A stretch of DNA of 15,863 nucleotides from Sphingomonas sp. (GTDB lineage Bacteria; Pseudomonadota; Alphaproteobacteria; Sphingomonadales; Sphingomonadaceae). The DNA lies in NCBI GenBank assembly GCA_025935515.1, contig JAICVC010000034.1:1-15863 (forward strand), given 5' to 3'. Positions 14,689-15,863 of the stretch are shown one piece after another. The notes below the pieces were generated by a model. The model searched no databases, was not told where the DNA came from, and worked only from the letters and a program-made list of their open reading frames with translations. Each line of letters starts with the position of its first letter. The stretch's first letter is position 1. The position numbers were made by a program, and so were the translations under genes.

Positions 14689-15233
14689 TTGCGGATCATA
14701 GCCGCAAGGCTGCGTCCGAGGAACAGCAGCAATTCCGAACCGTGGCGGGCATCGAGGCTGAGCTCGGCGCGCTGCCCGAGCGCCAGCAGCCCGCAGGGCA
14801 AGGGCGGAGCGCAATCGATCCGGATCAGCGCCTCCGCGCGGATCAGGTCGCAAGCCGGGCCGAACAAGGGATGGCCGCGCTTGACGGTGCGCATCTGGAC
14901 GCCGCTGACGCGGTCGATCGCGCGGCGCAGGATTGCCGGGTCGACATGCTGCACGCCGCCGCCGTCGGCGCGAAAGCCCTCCTGGCCGACGATCAGCGAC
15001 AGCGCGACCGAATCGATGCCGAGGATCAGGGGCCATTCCTGGGTGACAACGTGAAGTAAGGCTTCGATGCTATCGGCGTCGATCGCAGCCACCACCGCTT
15101 CATGAATCGAGGCGACGGCGCCCGAATGGCCGCGCGCAAAGGCGATGAGGTCCTGGTTCGCCTCTTCAACGGCGCCGAGCCGCTGGCGCAAATGCGCCAC
15201 CGCCCGTTCCTCGAAGGGGATCACTGTCGCCAT
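14664..15233 (-). CDS. DUF484 family protein (GAF-like)
   Basis: The 189-residue product begins with MATVIPFEERAVAHLRQRL and a helical, coiled-coil-like segment (about residues 8-60), followed by a GAF-like domain with WPLILGIDSVALSLIVG and PLPCGLLALGQRAELSLDAR. It ends in ELLLFLGRSLAAMIRKWL. This is the DUF484 layout. The family's biochemical role is unknown, but it is often next to xerC, as here. The ATG at 15233 has a GGGA about five bases upstream. The 25-nt overlap with xerC suggests coupled translation. Confidence 0.9.
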   Translation of the reverse strand: MATVIPFEERAVAHLRQRLGAVEEANQDLIAFARGHSGAVASIHEAVVAAIDADSIEALLHVVTQEWPLILGIDSVALSLIVGQEGFRADGGGVQHVDPAILRRAIDRVSGVQMRTVKRGHPLFGPACDLIRAEALIRIDCAPPLPCGLLALGQRAELSLDARHGSELLLFLGRSLAAMIRKWLTLPHN

Positions 15234-15297
15234 AAGTCCCGCGAGGATACGCCCGCGACGGTTAATTTCCTACCAGTGCCCGCAGCGCCGCCGTAAG

Positions 15298-15337
15298 CAT
15301 AAAACAAAAGCGGCGGCGCCTTTCGGCACCGCCGCTT
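15298..15337 (-). terminator. Intrinsic terminator of the Flp pilin gene
   Basis: On the minus strand a 13-bp stem (arms 15325-15337 and 15308-15320, one G-U pair) closes on a GAAA tetraloop and is followed by TTTTGTTTTA. It begins 22 bases after the pilin stop codon. This is a textbook Rho-independent terminator and should separate pilin transcripts from the downstream DUF484-xerC unit. Confidence 0.92.
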
Positions 15338-15359
15338 CCGTTTTGAACTCGCCTTCGGC

Positions 15360-15521
15360 TTAGCCGAGGTTGTTCGAAACGTTGTTGAAGGTCGTGTTCA
15401 GCTTGTTGCCGATGCCCTGCATCGCGCCAATGGCCGCAACAGCGATAAGAGCCGCGATCAGGCCATACTCGATGGCGGTCGCACCCTCTTCGTTACGAAT
15501 CAGCTTCAGAAACTTGCTCAT
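15360..15521 (-). CDS. Flp/Fap-type pilin
   Basis: This 53-residue prepilin is of the Flp family, which builds tight-adherence pili. The short leader MSKFLKLIRNEEG ends in the glycine expected at the prepilin-peptidase cut, which would fall between Gly13 and Ala14. The mature part starts ATAIEYGLIAALIAVAAIG, with the conserved Glu at +5 and Tyr at +6 and one hydrophobic helix. It ends NTTFNNVSNNLG. The ATG at 15521 is supported by AAGGAG at 15530-15535. No cpa/tad assembly genes are in the window, so the assembly system must be elsewhere or absent. The gene has its own terminator and a 153-bp upstream region with a possible CtrA half-site, so it looks like an independent single-gene unit. Confidence 0.95.
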   Translation of the reverse strand: MSKFLKLIRNEEGATAIEYGLIAALIAVAAIGAMQGIGNKLNTTFNNVSNNLG

Positions 15522-15529
15522 GGTATTCG

Positions 15530-15535
15530 CTCCTT
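15530..15535 (-). promoter_or_regulatory. Ribosome-binding site of the Flp pilin
   Basis: AAGGAG on the minus strand lies eight bases before the ATG at 15521. It picks the 53-residue prepilin over an in-frame start at 15578, which would put extra residues before the prepilin leader. Confidence 0.7.
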
Positions 15536-15642
15536 GGTTCCAAGTGCGGAGGCAGCGCCGCCGCGACCTGCAATCCACCTGCAGGATGCGTGCAAATTAC
15601 CCTTCGACCTCTTGAAAAAGTGTTACGCCGGAAGGTTGCCCA

Positions 15643-15650
15643 ATGGTTAA
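15643..15650 (-). promoter_or_regulatory. Possible CtrA-binding half-site upstream of the pilin
   Basis: The minus strand reads TTAACCAT here, the 8-base form reported for CtrA-controlled promoters in Caulobacter, about 120 bases before the pilin start. The full TTAA-N7-TTAA site is only partial: the second half reads GCAA. A weak -10 (CGTAAC) lies 17 bp after TTAACC, so the half-site could overlap a -35 region. CtrA control of the pilin gene pilA is established in Caulobacter; applying it here is inference. Confidence 0.4.
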
Positions 15651-15674
15651 GCACCAGAGCGCAAGCTTTTGACC

Positions 15675-15863
15675 TCAGGCGATTTTCTGCCCGCTCGATT
15701 CCCAGTCCTTGAGAAAAGACGCGATGCCGGAGTCGGTCAGCGGATGCTTGAACAATTGCCAGATGATCTTGGCCGGCGCGGTTATCACGTCGGCGCCGAT
15801 CTTCGCGGCTTCGACCACATGCATCGGGTGCCGGACGCTCGCGGCGAGGATCTGCGTCGGGAA
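15675..15863 (-). CDS. Transaldolase / fructose-6-phosphate aldolase-like protein, C-terminal end (cut by window edge)
   Basis: Only the last 62 codons are present. The reading frame enters from the right edge and ends at TGA 15675. The segment QILAASVRHPMHVVEAAKIGADVITAPAKI followed by LFKHPLTDSGIASFLKDW is characteristic of the small transaldolase (TalC/Fsa) family, class I Schiff-base aldolases of sugar-phosphate metabolism in the cytoplasm. The catalytic lysine lies upstream of the window. Whether it acts as a transaldolase or as a fructose-6-phosphate aldolase cannot be told from this fragment. Confidence 0.88.
   Translation of the reverse strand, partial: FPTQILAASVRHPMHVVEAAKIGADVITAPAKIIWQLFKHPLTDSGIASFLKDWESSGQKIA

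Noticed and set aside
15260..15265. Second TTAACC (minus strand) upstream of DUF484 as a CtrA site
   Set aside because: It matches only the short half-site, not the 8-base form, and the partner half is absent.
15522..15674. Sigma-54 promoter for the pilin gene
   Set aside because: I found no TGGC...GC pair at -24/-12 spacing in the upstream region.

Overview
This is a GC-rich stretch of chromosome from an alphaproteobacterium, most likely a sphingomonad (Sphingomonadales). The evidence is a large TonB-dependent receptor with a sphingomonad-style proline-rich tail, two kinds of REP-like palindrome that I remember from sphingomonad genomes, a 'vgr-related' HExxH protein, and the alphaproteobacterial gene orders hrcA-grpE divergent from rph-rdgB-hemW, rsmI-yraN-gshB, and DUF484-xerC. 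Nearly all the DNA is coding. There is no gene-free stretch longer than 300 bases, and I see no tRNA, rRNA, CRISPR array, insertion sequence or transposase.

Layout, left to right. (1) 1-2112, minus strand: the fatty-acid/cell-wall unit acpP -> fabF -> mltG, with mltG cut by the window edge. A 99-bp region of inverted repeats lies between acpP and fabF. (2) 2211-2669, plus strand: a small HExxH zincin-like protein. (3) 2780-6741, plus strand: a signal-peptide-bearing TonB-dependent receptor, then 11 bp later an FAD-dependent oxidase of the sarcosine/N-methyltryptophan oxidase type with a twin-arginine leader. This pair is the most accessory-looking part of the window. (4) 6738-8317, minus strand: the heat-shock unit hrcA -> grpE. 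It meets the oxidase gene at a shared CTAG. (5) 8453-10949, plus strand: rph -> rdgB -> hemW, each joined by a GTGA or ATGA overlap. (6) 10927-11322, minus strand: a small unrecognised exported protein whose 3' end overlaps hemW. (7) 11402-13564, plus strand: rsmI -> yraN -> gshB. (8) 13759-15233, minus strand: DUF484 -> xerC, overlapping by 25 nt. (9) 15360-15521, minus strand: an orphan Flp pilin with a clear terminator and a possible CtrA half-site upstream. (10) 15675-15863, minus strand: the C-terminal end of a small transaldolase/fructose-6-phosphate aldolase-type gene, cut by the window edge.

Most genes are core housekeeping: lipid synthesis, chaperone control, RNA and nucleotide quality control, ribosome methylation, glutathione synthesis and chromosome dimer resolution. 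I found no clear evidence of a wholly new system. The best leads are the receptor plus exported flavo-oxidase pair, the cysteine-bearing proline tail after the receptor's barrel end, the solitary HExxH protein, the orphan Flp pilin with a candidate cell-cycle control site, and the hairpins between acpP and fabF.
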